A DNA stretch of 64,000 bases from Ascaris suum (lineage: Eukaryota > Nematoda > Chromadorea > Rhabditida > Ascarididae). The DNA is taken from positions 3,424,001-3,488,000 of the forward strand of contig CM024189.1 of NCBI GenBank assembly GCA_013433145.1, written 5' to 3'. The notes under the pieces were generated by a model that saw only the letters and a program-made list of their open reading frames with translations, ran no database searches and was not told where the DNA came from. The position numbers and the translations under genes were made by a program. Shown in pieces: positions 1-12,516 of this stretch (position 1 is its first letter; the number at the start of each line of letters is the position of its first letter).

Positions 1-1293
1 GTATAAAAATTCTCTGAATGGGGATTGATTTTCTGGAATTTGTTGTATTGCGTAGAAATAGACATGCATCCCAAGTATGGATGGGAATTGATCCCTCTTT
101 GTCGACATAATTTTCATCATGCCCCTTTTTGAGAAAATGAGTGTGTAGCGCTTTCGGGATGCCGAACACTTAATTTAAGCAAATGATTGGTTCTAGTGAG
201 TTGTCACTTGCGTTTCTTGCTCGAATTTCAACCCGAACGTTGTACTCGCACTCCTAATCAGCGCTTGAAAGTGTCGAAATGAATCTTGTTATGTAGGGAT
301 AGTCAACTCGTTTATTTGCCGAATCGCCACCTTTATTAACTTTCCAAAAAGGAGAACAGAAGAGTTGACAACAAGCGGGCTCCTTCCCTCTCATATCCCA
401 TCTTGTCAAGAAGGGAAACAACTAATAGTTTCTTCTCCAAAGCAAAGTGAAGGTTTTTTGGTACCGCCTATTCTGATCATTTTTTGCATACTTAAGAGCT
501 GCATTTACTGTAGCATAGTATCATTCAAATCTTTACATGGCAGTTGATTGGCTACTAATGTGACTTACTGGTTAGTTGTCATTTGCCTTCGTCAGGGAGT
601 TTTAAATTAGTGAGGGAAAGAGACAGCTTTGACAAAATGGGACCATAGGAGTTGAGTTTTTGCTGGGGGCGGGTGTGAGAGTAATGATCTCATTCGATAG
701 GAGAATAAAGGGAGGAGTAGATTGTCAGTTTTGTTCTTCCAAATGTTAACTCCCTTCTCACCTCATCCTGTTCTTGTAATATTTTCGCCTTTGCAATTTT
801 TCATGTATTATCGAAGTGGGTTAGATATTGTTTCATCCTGACAGATCTGAAATGAGGATTCTGTGCTGCATGAAATGCAAGGATGCACACCACAGGTGCT
901 TCACAATCCGGTTTTCCCCGTCTTTATTTTATACACGTCTAGGCTCAGTGTTCTTGCTGCATTGAAATGAAGCTGTTTTGCTCTTCATTTTTCCTTCACT
1001 TCAATGGTAGCGTCGCTCCTTTCAAATACCATGCCATCTCACTGAAGTGGAGTGTTGATTAATCAACACATCTACCCTACCTTTGTTCTAGTATACAGAA
1101 GCATCTTACTCGCATCGAAGATGTTCAGAATGCACGCTTGGATTCTGTTGCTTTCTGTAGACAAGCGCACCGGTAGTTTTTAGCGCCATCTTCGAACGGT
1201 CATCGCTTCACCGCTCATGTTGTAAAGAGTTTTGTGATACTTCAGAGCAACCATAGTTTATTAGGAGGAGGCGTGACCATTGCCTTTATTTAG
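1..1293. other. 5' flank or introns of the GOLD-like gene, no firm exon
   Basis: This stretch should hold further exons or introns of the + strand gene that continues at 1294, but I could not place one with confidence. The best candidate is 1098-1172, bounded by TATACAG and CG/GTAGTT. Its frame reads well (I-E-D-V-Q-N-A-R-L-D-S-V-A-F) and could supply the first strand of the GOLD fold. It ends in phase 2, however, while the exon at 1294 must start in phase 0. A 12-nt micro-exon at 1161-1172, behind a good pyrimidine-rich acceptor, would fix the phase but cannot be proved here. Confidence 0.3.
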
Positions 1294-2550
1294 GGTGATT
1301 GTGAATTCGTCCTTTATTATACCGAAAAGGCAATCGACACACCTCCCACTCCACATTCGCCGTCAGTATTGTCGCCAGTTGAACGTGTCACAGCGGCTAT
1401 TGGTAGTTCCGCTTCTGTGCAAATGTCGGCAATCCTCTGTGATCCGAAGCTCACTCTTGGTATTGATCTCAGGTCAGTTTTTGAAGCATAGGAGAAACGC
1501 CTCGTTCTTTTTATGTTCAAAGTGATGCTTGTGAAGCTATCGGAAGCCCCAACGATATTACATTTCAAGCTAGGGTATCGAGGTTTTCCAAATTCGAGCT
1601 CCCATCCAGTGAACTTGCCTTGAAATTTTTTAAAGCGTCCAAGTCTTTATTTGAAAGTTCTATTTCTTTGCAATTTAAAAACGTTAAATTTCAGTATGGA
1701 AGAGAAACCGGTGCAGTTTACGGAAGGTGATTCGATGCAAGGCTCACACTATTGCTCACGTTCCGGCACCTATATTCTGCAGTGGCGTCATCCGGAACCC
1801 ACTCCTAGCCAGTCGTTTGATTTCTCCCTCTCACATCACAAGTGCAAAATTATGTACTATTATGAACTGCTCGACTCTGCCGATTTCAGGTAGCAGTTCA
1901 TCATTACCTTCATTATTTATTTCATCGTATTTCTTAACATGGGCAGTCATTATTTGATAAGGACTTTGCACTCTGCTTAGTCCCGTCACAGTGTTGAATG
2001 GAAACTTCCTCGCTTTAGCAATTGAGAAAGACGCTGGACTAATCGGCCTTTATATGCTTTATTCTTCTTCACGAAAAGCATATATTGCGGTTGTTTTTCG
2101 CATCTTAGCGTTCGGGAAAAGGTGCAGGATGAACGTCTTGGGGTCGATTTGGAAAGTGAGCTCATGTTCTTTGACTCCATATTTTCATGACCTCTAAATG
2201 ATTTCCGCAGTTTAAGTTAACGTACTGTGGTCACATTGTGGACAAAATTTAGCGCAGGAAGTACTCACTGGAGTAATTGAAACAAATTCTGATGACTGAG
2301 GATCTGCCGTGGCTTGTTGATTTACCTTCACCAGTCGCCTGCTCAGTCGTTGATCGCAGGATGAGATAGCTACCAGCTAAGGAGGTTCAACAAAGTGCAC
2401 CTTAAGTCTTGAAACGTTACTTGAACGACGGAAAATTCATAACTTTTACTGCAAGGCAGCAGTAGTTATGAAACTTCTGGATCAGTGAGGACTTCGTTCT
2501 TCGACCCAGATGGCTCTCTCGATTTCTGGGGCATTGTCGAGAACTTCTAA
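1294..2550 (+). CDS. 3' exons of a GOLD-like domain gene (5' partial)
   Basis: Three exons join in phase: 1294-1472 (after TTTATTTAG, donor GTCAGT), 1695-1889 (after TTTCAG, donor GTAGCA) and about 2460-2550, ending in TAA. They encode about 153 residues. The first exon starts G-D-C-E-F-V-L-Y-Y, then a Pro/Ser-rich insert. The second has S-R-S-G-T-Y-I-L-Q-W followed by K-I-M-Y-Y-Y-E-L-L-D-S-A-D-F. That order, a 'D-x-x-F-x-L' strand, then 'G-x-Y-x-L-x-(W/F)', then a final beta strand, resembles the GOLD domains at the C-termini of SEC14-like and FYCO1-type proteins, which bind lipid or trafficking partners. The last exon adds a short acidic tail ending I-V-E-N-F. The start lies upstream and was not found. 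The final acceptor could be at 2459 or 2462; both keep frame. The exon chain is more certain than the family name. Confidence 0.5.
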
Positions 2551-4239
2551 CTCTCCTCTTCGTGTTCTTTTTGTAATATGGCATTGGCCATAAAACTTGC
2601 ATCTTGCAGATAGATAGACGTGTGCCTCTATGCAATTTAAAAAAACACCCGTTTTTAGTTTTCCAGAAAAATCTCACTGCGTCATAATTTGTTTTCTAAT
2701 TGAACAGAGTGGTGGAATTTGTTTTTTTTTAATGTTGTGTAGTTGATGAGGAGCACTAGTTGATTCTCTGTGGGTGGAGTCCGTTACAGAATTGCAAAAC
2801 TTGTCTCAGACGCCCATTTTACTTCATTCTTGTGGTTGTCACATTCCCTCCTCCACTGTGTAAATGCAAAAAAGCACGCACGTTGCGCCCGTGCCATTTA
2901 TGGCATCCCCCCACTTACTTAAGAATGTAAAGAATTGAATTGATAAGTATAGGGATCTAGGGCTCGATTGTGGCTTTTGCAGCGAGATTCGGACTAATTA
3001 TACCAATTTTTTGCTGAGCTCACGAAGTGTTTTTGCATTTTCATCGCATTTTGCAGCATTCATTCCCTGTTTCTTCATCCTCTCCTTTCATCCCAATGTA
3101 GTACTGTTTATCCACGTCATTATCCCAAGTAAGAGCTCTTCGCATAGCAGAACACGTATTTCTTGCTGTTTTCCTTGACTCCCATACCTGCTTGCCGGCA
3201 AATGTTACCCAGTCAAAAAGAAATGGAGCTGTCGTTCAGCAGGAAGAGAATGGAATTTTCACTTGCCAAGTCTTTTGTGCTTTTCAGTTCCTTCTCTCTT
3301 CTTATGCTGTAATGGTGCCAACTCAAAAGTAGTGTTGCCCAAGTTTATAAAAGGACGCAGGCCAAAAGCCATGTCACCACATGAGAGCCGTAGAAGTGGC
3401 AGCTCTGTATTCCGCTGCCTAGCCTTTTTATTGCTTTTCCAATATTCCTTTCAACTGAAACCCATAAATTCGAATCCTGTTGGCAGCAAACTTTTGCAAA
3501 TCACTCATTATACCGATTCGACCTTTCATTATAAAGCCAGGTCAAGATCGTCTGGTCTTGTGTTCAAGCTGTTTCACAACTAAAGGTTTCAGAGCCCGAG
3601 GTGCGGGAGATTAACGAAAGAATGTTGCAGTTTTTTGGACTTTTGGGCACTATTTTAAAGTTGTGCTGGTTGTGGGTGTTAGCTTAATGCATCTGTAATG
3701 TAACACCATGCAATTTCCTTTTGCAGTTGAAGGCACTTTCCAACATGATTGTGTTTGCACTGATCCATTGCCGTTTGTAGAACGCTTTTCTGTGTCTTTT
3801 GAAATTCTGTTTTTAACTTGATCGTGTGCGTAATGATCACGTCAACAATGGTTTGTTCATATGGGAGTTTTGTATACAAACGATTGGGGTTTCGAGTACT
3901 GCTATGTGTATGACACATATGCGGACTTTTTTCAACTGGAACTGTTTGCCGTGATGAGCATGCTGCTTCAGGGGTTCGGTGGCGTCGCTGGAGTCTTGTA
4001 GATCGTCGTTTTCATCGCTCGCGGCTGCCGCATGGTCCAATCCCGCGACGCCAGCATCGGTTAAAAGAAATCTGTGATGGTACCTGATGAATGTATGGTT
4101 TCCTTTCAAATAAAGAGATTATTTTTATGGAATTCATCTCTCGATACAAGGGCTAACTTACATTTCTCACGAAGGAGGATCTTTGTTTGGTATTGCTGAG
4201 TGCTTTTGAGGGTGTTGGCCCTGTGTTGCCCTCTACCCT
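2551..4239. other. Intergenic or intronic, no firm gene
   Basis: Mixed-composition DNA after the GOLD-like gene. No AATAAA was seen close to the stop; the first on the + strand is near 4109. A minus-strand open frame at 4109-3837 reads as an acidic, Asp/Glu-rich peptide in its middle, but I could not attach it to neighbouring exons. Confidence 0.4.
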
Positions 4240-4676
4240 TAACTTTCCCCTAAAAGATTCGCAAGTTCCATCACTTTGGAGGCTCGACCAAATGCTGTGT
4301 AATCTAGGAACAAGACAAGAGGTTAGGGTTTTTATTAGGCCTTTAAGAAATCAGCAGCAATACGGCGAAGGGATAACACGACGGCAAGGAGACGTCGTTC
4401 GACAGAGCCTTGGTACGGATAGTGCCATTGCCGTGCCAACGAGCACCAGGCTCTACTCACGCCCGAGCCACTTCTCGGCTCGACTGCACATCTGCGGTCT
4501 GAACCGACCTTCGCAAGAAGAGGCTCACCTCACGCGAAAAGCTCGAAGCACGCTGGTTCTTGTACGCAAACACGCTCCTTTTGTACCCATTGGCCCTCCC
4601 CTTAAGCCACTTGTAGAGAGTTTCTCAATCCCGTGTTCATCGCTTCTCTACTTTCCCCTAAAGCAGTTGATCTGAA
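4240..4676 (-). mobile_element. Degenerate LTR-like dispersed repeat, copy 1
   Basis: This segment is clearly related to 19560-19968 and lies in the same orientation. Shared blocks include GCTCGACCA-ATGCTGT-TAATC near one end, a central AACACGACG-GGAGA-GTCGTTC block, the A-CGCTC-CCTTTT block and the closing GTTGATCTG. Read on the minus strand it has a TATA-like block (degenerate here) about 240 bp before an AATAAA (plus-strand TTTATT at 4331-4336). That is the order expected of a U3-R-U5 solo LTR. No pol-like frame lies beside it. The 162-codon + strand frame across it is not supported as a gene, since frame is not kept in the other copy. Confidence 0.55.
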
Positions 4677-4870
4677 ACTTGTTGACCACCGCTTACAATT
4701 TACGAGTTGATGTTCTAACCGCTGATGCTTTTGTATAGTAACGAGGTGAATGATTTTGACGGCCATTCAAACTACGACTGCACAACAAGTGTAATGCTTG
4801 GTTGGGCAAATGTGGTGTTGCATCGCTGGAGCGCGACGTGATCCGGGTTGTGGTTTTTTTTTTTTTGCAG
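4677..4870. other. Spacer or intron with polypyrimidine acceptor
   Basis: Between the LTR-like repeat and the candidate exon at 4871. It ends in a T-rich run (about 4852-4866) and TTTTTTGCAG, a strong 3' splice site on the + strand. Confidence 0.4.
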
Positions 4871-5323
4871 CAGTTCGTTTTCGAAGTTTTCTGGAGTCGA
4901 TGGGTTTTGCGTCCATGTGGGCGGTTGAACACGACGAATGTGGTAACGCCGATTTTAGGAAAACTTACGGGTGAGCGGTGATGTTTCTCGCACTGCATGA
5001 AGCCGTGTTTCTGATGGCTCATAGGGATAAAATTGCATCAGGGTAAGGAAAAGCTTAGCATTGCGCGTAAACATTTGTTTCTAAGTTTGTGGGGATGAGC
5101 TTAGGCTGCTTGCAGCCCTGAGTTACGTTTAGTCAAGGTTAACGTCTAGAACTGAGCCTATATTTCTATATCTTGACAAACAAAGTTCAGTCTTTTAAGG
5201 TGCCGACGTCTTATATTCGTGAGGTGCGAAAAGGATTCATTACCACTGTGTCATAAGCTGACCGCAAACGATAATGCGAGATTTCCGATCGCAACAGTCG
5301 CTGAAGTGATGGCACTTAACTGA
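4871..5323 (+). CDS. Candidate 3' exons of an unidentified gene
   Basis: Two exons can be joined in phase. Exon 4871-4970 follows TTTTTTGCAG and ends at GG/GTGAGC. It reads V-R-F-R-S-F-L-E-S-M-G-F-A-S-M-W-A-V-E-H and on to K-T-Y, starting in phase 1 and ending in phase 2. Exon 5191-5323 follows AAAGTTCAG and stays open for 43 codons to TGA, ending T-V-A-E-V-M-A-L-N. The first exon has strong sites at both ends. No domain was recognised and no upstream exon with matching phase was proved, so this is a splice-signal-based proposal. It could also be the end of a longer + strand gene whose intron holds the LTR-like repeat. Confidence 0.33.
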
Positions 5324-6110
5324 ACATGATTCACCGGGTTGGGCCATTTTTCAACATTGGGCTTATGAGTTTCTGAATGGCAAAACTATCATTGGTCGGC
5401 CAACTATAATTTTTGGTTGTCGGCCAACTATTTTTTGAGTGGATTGTGGAATCGATCCACTTGATCGGATTTTGCGTAATCCTTGCAATAACCAATCATC
5501 GACTCGCAAGGTAGCATCCTTCGAGTTATTCGTCGCTATACTTAATTTTGAAAGGCAAAATCCAAAGCTTTTGAGAACGTTTTAAAGATAAACTTCTGCA
5601 CCGAAAAAAAGAGTTGAGAGCAGTTGTTTGATTTTGAGTAAATTTGGCAAGATTCACGTGCAGTTGCTCGTATATGATCTTCAAAGGTCACCAACAAAGT
5701 GATACAGCCTCAGGATCTGCTTTCGCAAATCTCAGGTTGTTACTGTGGCTGTGTGGAATCTGAAATTAAATTAAATTGAAGTGTACTTTGTATCGACATT
5801 CCGGTTTGTCGGGATGTAGCTGAACTATGGCAGTATAGTGAATATGGCGTTACTGAGCGAAATCCTCAGCGCCTAAACGTTTGATTCCATTACAAGAGAT
5901 TACAGGCGAGGAGAACAGCGGATGCAACGCCATTTTTCTAGTTTGCAAATGCTTTCGTATGCTATCCGTTCCCTCCCTCCTTCTCGAGTCGTGACCTTTC
6001 GATCTTGAAGATCCTGGAATGAACTTTTATAAAGGGAAAGTCATTGCGAGTGTAAGTTTGGGGCTCCTGGCCAAAGAACCCATCCACGCTATCTGATTTC
6101 GGAACTGCAG
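5324..6110. other. Non-coding, with a short direct repeat
   Basis: No gene seen. TCGGCCAACTAT occurs twice, 24 bp apart (about 5397 and 5421), with related flanks, so a small tandem duplication is present. Confidence 0.5.
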
Positions 6111-7287
6111 CGTTAAGAAGATCGCTGCGTTTTTTCGTTGCTTCCTGGTCCATATCGCTGCTGACCGAGCGCTATTACATGCCGTTCGAAGAAGTGAGAT
6201 GCGATTGGAAACGTTGGTAGGTACCACTGCAAACTTTCTCTACTCAATGCATCACAGATCGTTCGGACCTTCTGGCAGTCTGTCCTCTCACTACCGTATG
6301 CATTTTAAGTCATTCGAACGCGTTTCTAGTAGAAGATCGCTGATACTCGTGGGAAGCTACCTCGCTTTGCATAAAATACCTTGCTCTGACCTTGCAGGTA
6401 AATGTGCTTAGTTTTGATCAAATACATCACATCCCGCAATTTGCTTGAGGTTTTCATTAGCAGTATATTGATAAAAGTTCTTGGGTCTCCATAGCTTGCC
6501 AGACCTACATAAATCTGACTTCTTTCATAACCGTTCTCGCCGACGATACTAGACTGGGAAGGTGGGCAGAACCATAACTACACAAACAGAGAAAAGAAGG
6601 TAATGTGAATTGCACTTTACCGTAGTATGCAATGCAATAGTTTTTAATTCTAGATGTGGCTGTTATAAGAGTATTTGTAGTCGTCTATGCCCTTAGTACT
6701 TTATTAAAGCTTGCTCACATCTTTGCTTAATTAAGCCCTAAATCATCTCGTTGTCCTCTCTTCTCAAATGCCCATTTATTATATTCCCGTGCGCTAGTTT
6801 AGTGATTGTTCCAGTGAGGCCCACCCACGATCAACAAAAATAATGTCACCGTCCTTCAATTGCTAGCCGTCTTTTTTTTCGTCTTTGATATTAAATACTT
6901 GTTCTCTTGTTGTCTTCTTCTCAAAGAAATGTCCCTTCCGATCCTCTCCCCCCTAATGAATTCGCTTCACACGATCTAAATCAAGCTCGGATATGAGACC
7001 TCGAGTGCATTCTCGAGTAAGCTCTTGATGTGATTTATAAATGATGACGATAGCCTTCACTATTTTCGCTCTCAAACAACTTACAACGAGGCGGTTCGTG
7101 TTGTTTAATGTCAAAAAATACAAACAAGTACACCATTTTCTTGCTGAATATCGGTGAAGTGGAATCACCTGTGCTGCGGAAGTTTTATCGTGGTGCAAAG
7201 GTGCGTTACATAGTTGATCGTGGCTGCGATGATGCAGCATCACTTCAAAATGCAACATTGGGTGCAAAGTTTCGTGAATTTTGCAAG
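6111..7287 (+). CDS. Candidate exon chain, unidentified protein
   Basis: Three putative exons fit in phase: 6111-6216 (after GAACTGCAG, donor GTAGGT), 6330-6397 (after GTTTCTAG, donor GTAAAT) and 7160-7287 (after GGTGAAG, donor GTAGAG, ending in phase 0). The readable parts include L-T-E-R-Y-Y-M-P-F-E-E-V and R-Y-I-V-D-R-G-C-D-D-A-A-S-L. The third acceptor is poor. Two continuations are possible in phase 0: a short exon 7765-7833 ending in TGA after TTTTTTAG, or the long frame at 9049-9456. I recognise no family, and each single exon could be chance. The reason to list them is that three in a row keep phase. Confidence 0.25.
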
Positions 7288-9048
7288 GTAGAGAAGCAGC
7301 AGGCGTTATGATGATGATGTTTTAAAGTTGTGGCGCTTACGTCCTTATCGAATTTAATTTGTGAAGGTTGGCATACGGGCAAATCATTTGTGTTCGTTGG
7401 AATCAGCGGTGGTCAAAAATGATCGCTTTTTGTTTCGGAGTCGCTAAAAAATTTTGCATAGACGACTGTTCTGCATTTCGTTTTCAGAAGCATCGTAAGA
7501 GGAAATTTTCGTTATGAAGAAATGAGCAGGAGTAACGTCGAAAGCTTTCGAGGAATGGATTAAATCTTTGAATCTAGCCGCAAATCGAAACAGGTAATTG
7601 AGAGGTAATGGAATTTAGTAGAAGGACTAAATTACTCACCGGATTGCTCAAATGAACACAGGATGTGACTTTTTCGTGTAGAAAGACTTCAAAAACGGGG
7701 CATGAAATGGTGGTCAATGATTTTGGTCGATAAATCGCTACAGCATATCGCGAATGTTTTTTAGCTGCCAACTATGGGCACAGAGATTTCATGGGTCAAT
7801 AAGGACACCTTAAACAAGCCGCTGCAAAAATGATAATGAGGTTTGTTTGCTAATGAAAAAACATCGTGGCGACATCGCGGTACATGGACTAGCTTTCAAC
7901 TCGCGAACCACTGAACTAAACAGACGTCGGGTAACTTCGTAAGTATAATGTCCTCCACCTCCTTTTTCTTGCTCAGCCATTTTTTATTTTTCCTTGAGCT
8001 TTCTTAACTCCGAAGCAGCGTAAGGACACCTAGAGGTTTTATGGAGCTTCCATGTATAGCACTCAACCGGCTATGCAGGAAATTATATAGTCGATCGAGT
8101 GTCGAATGAGAATAATATTTCTGTGAGGGGCTTGTGCAAACGTTCTATTTTGCAGGAACGCATACTCAGCGGTGTTTTGTCGTCTTTTGAATAATTACTC
8201 GTTGGAACAAGTGGGACAATGCACTAGGGAGCATTGTGGTGTAAGCCTCATTGCATTTCTACTCGCTAAGCCAACCGATTTCAACAGTAACCAGGAAATG
8301 ACAAAATGTTTGATCGTGCGTTTTCCATGAAATTGACCGACTGCAGGAATACTTGACGAAATACTCATTTTGTGCCTGCATTCGACCAGAGATAGGACAA
8401 GATTTGCATACGCGAATCATTCACCAAGTTCATGTGTTAATAACTCGTCCATAAGACGACCAACCTGAGCGAAGTCCTACGTAGCAGAGAGCCACCTATG
8501 CAATTTTTTGGCGATTGGTCGCCGTAGCTGTAGTTGTTCACGAGCCGAAACTTCCGCACAGACCAATGCGCTTTTGCATACATTACTTGCACACTCACAC
8601 CTGACGCCATCGTGATGGGCTTTTGCAAAAACGTTGAAACGCCCATCTTTAGCATAATCTATGCCGTTCAAAATGAAAAGTCAAATGAGTTTTGTTGCAT
8701 TTTGAGAAACAAGAAGGCTCATTGCTCAAAAAGTTCACCCCACAACAAGGTCATTGACGTTGAGTGGAATGTTTGTTCTTTAGGCTGTATGTGTTGTACA
8801 TTTAGAGAAATGATTTTTTAAAAACGCTTCTTATAGCACATTTGTTCAACAACAATTCAAGCAAGCTAACAAGTTTTAATAAATATGCAGGCAAGTTAAA
8901 CGAACTTTTTTTTTTGATTGAACCGCTCGGCATAGTTTGCTTCTTGCAGAAAATCAATTTCTTTCATGTAATTTAGTAATTGTTAGAGAGTTGATAAAAG
9001 GCGCACGTTTGAGCAGCCGATGTTCGATGGTAACATTTATGTTTGCAG
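7288..9048. other. Mostly non-coding; competing short frames
   Basis: Contains the possible terminal exon at 7765-7833. At 8437-8671 two different minus-strand frames overlap, both with reasonable composition. They cannot both be coding and neither has convincing splice sites, so I do not call a gene. Confidence 0.35.
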
Positions 9049-9456
9049 AAAAGAGGAGCACTTGGCTGCAAAGAACGTATATTGAATCGGGTAGCTGCCA
9101 TGAATATAGCATTTAGTGGCGCCCGCAGCTGCTTAATGAACCCGGCCACTCAGTTCGGAGATATCCAGTTTCGTCTCTCTAGTCCTTATCGCGTGGCAAG
9201 TGGCCTAAGGCAAGGCGTCATTGTGAAGAACGCCACGGGCCATCTCTTTCAAGATTGCATTTGCATTGATGGGCATGCTCTTCTAGCACACCATCAGTGG
9301 CGCGTCGCTGTCTGGAAATTATTTTATAGCTATAAACGCCAAATCACTTCTGAAAACTTCTTTGGAGCGATTGGCCTACGGGGACGCATCAATGTGCGTG
9401 AATCGATGCCATTTCCTTGGAGTGATGGTACTGGCCGGGTTTTGGGTGGGGATTGA
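9049..9456 (+). CDS. Candidate terminal exon, 135 codons, unidentified
   Basis: An open frame starts exactly at an acceptor (ATGTTTGCAG at 9040-9048) and stays open for 135 codons to TGA, one of the longest non-repeat frames in the first 30 kb. It is less AT-rich than its flanks. Near its middle it reads Y-R-V-A-S-G-L-R-Q-G-V, which recalls the 'S-G-V-R-Q-G' turn of non-LTR reverse transcriptases, but the residues that should follow are absent. It may be a terminal exon of the chain ending at 7287 (phase agrees), a decayed retroelement piece, or chance. Confidence 0.25.
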   Translation, partial: KRGALGCKERILNRVAAMNIAFSGARSCLMNPATQFGDIQFRLSSPYRVASGLRQGVIVKNATGHLFQDCICIDGHALLAHHQWRVAVWKLFYSYKRQITSENFFGAIGLRGRINVRESMPFPWSDGTGRVLGGD

Positions 9457-11009
<1,553 letters not shown>

Positions 11010-11016
11010 TATTAAA

Positions 11017-11422
11017 ATGGAAAACGGCAATAAAAGAAGACCTAATTTAAACTCTCAAACAACGATTGTGGAAAAAATAAGGAAAACGGATAGCAGTGAC
11101 GAGGTAGACTCTATATTTCATGAATTTCTTCTTCATTATACATTGATAACAGACTTTTTATCTTCGTACTTGAATGTTTCTTCTCTTCTTTATCCTCTTC
11201 TCAACGCATGCTTAAAACGTCTTTCTTATTTTCCCTTACTAACAGGGTTATGCGTATCGTTCTGACGATGGCTCGCGCATAACTCAGGTGCACACGTCAA
11301 CGGATAAGGGCCGAAACGTGGTCACCTTTGTTCTTATAGGCATTTTATCTATGTCTTATTCCTTTAATATTTCCTCTTCTAACATCTGCTGTCAATGCTA
11401 TCTTTACGTTTTAGGCTTCTGA
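11017..11422 (+). CDS. Candidate two-exon small protein with a hydrophobic segment
   Basis: An ATG lies 7 nt after TTTTTGTAG, the arrangement usual for nematode spliced-leader acceptors. Exon 11017-11103 gives 29 residues rich in Lys/Arg/Asn and ends S-S-D-E at GAG/GTAGAC in phase 0. Exon 2 starts at 11246 after TTACTAACAG, also in phase 0. It reads G-Y-A-Y-R-S-D-D-G-S-R-I-T-Q-V and continues to a hydrophobic stretch, V-V-T-F-V-L-I-G-I-L. The frame stays open to TGA at 11422, for 87 residues in all. Because the end of exon 2 becomes AT-rich and Cys/Ser-rich, the true exon may instead end at CAG/GTGCAC (11287) and splice onward. No family recognised. Confidence 0.35.
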
Positions 11423-11934
11423 TATCATCGTTTTTGTCTATAAAAACATAAAGACGCATTATAAAGCAGGCATCTTTACAGTTTTCAAGCGTTGTTCAAT
11501 GTAAATCCCCCTTTTAAAATTAATCGAATAAGACGTAGATAATGCGTTCGTGGAATACATTTGGATAAGAATTCAAGAAAAGCAAAAGTGTTGCATTGCA
11601 ACATTCAAGTAATTGGGTCCCAGTATGAGCAATTCGTTTTTCAAGTAGATTCCTACTGCATTCTTTAAGTTACCAACGACCAAAACTACTGTGTGAAATA
11701 AAACTGAAATATTGTCTTTATTAATAAATGCTCGAACGTCGAAATACGAATTCTCATCGACGTCGACATTGAAAGTTCATTGCTTCACGAATATTTATTT
11801 TCCAAGAAACTATAAAATTGTTAGTGAATGCCAATAATGCTATCATGAACAATCGGTGTTTGCATTCCCACAGAATATTTAATTACTAAACAGCAACATC
11901 AAGCCATGAGCCATATTCCAACTTATGAAAAAAA

Positions 11935-12516
11935 TAGAGCAAAACTGCTATCGCAAACGATCCTCTTTCATTTATACTTCAATGTTTGGGACCGAAAGGA
12001 ATTCATCTTCGGGATTTTTCTCAGATGGTTCGACAACAATGGGAAATTTTGGTGGTCCAAACAAGCAGATGGTCCCAAAACAAGAATGGGAAATTTTCAC
12101 CTCAAGATTTAGCAAATTGAATTAAACGAAGCCATGCTATGTCAAATGAAGATGAAATAGGAGCTTTCAACAATATCCTGGACAGCGGAGTACTACTACC
12201 GCTATTATCCGCAGAAAGCAAAAATGTGGGAATGTATACTCTTAGAATGAAGAAGGTGAACGGAAAAAAAAGAAATCATCTCTCAAAAAGACTTAATTGC
12301 TTTCCCCTTAGAGGCCGCAAAAGTATCAGAAATTCCATCACGAGTATGTTAATCATATATGAAAAGAAACTGATAAATGAGCAGTTTAAACGCTGCAGGA
12401 AGGATGAAAGCAGACTGATAAAAAAACAAAAGGCTCGAAACCGGAAACGGCAAATGTGCGAACTGAATAGCGTTGCTGAATGGACAGCGACACTCTATAT
12501 TCATCGGAAATCCTAG
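11935..12516 (+). pseudogene. Long intronless frame broken by one stop; possible decayed ORF
   Basis: One frame stays open from about 11935 to 12516 except for a single TGA near 12118. After the stop, an ATG at 12139 opens 125 codons with a Lys/Arg-rich helical C-terminal half (K-R-C-R-K-D-E-S-R-L). The other two + frames also read for 60 or more codons in the first part, so coding sense here cannot be judged from appearance. It could be a remnant of a transposon or processed gene, or low-complexity AT-rich chance. No family recognised. Confidence 0.22.

Noticed and set aside
3837..4109. Acidic minus-strand ORF
   Set aside because: Composition is gene-like but no matching-phase exon on either side could be found, and the + strand is also open.
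4187..4675. 162-codon + strand frame, the longest in the window
   Set aside because: It lies across the LTR-like repeat, and the homologous copy at 19.6 kb does not keep the frame.
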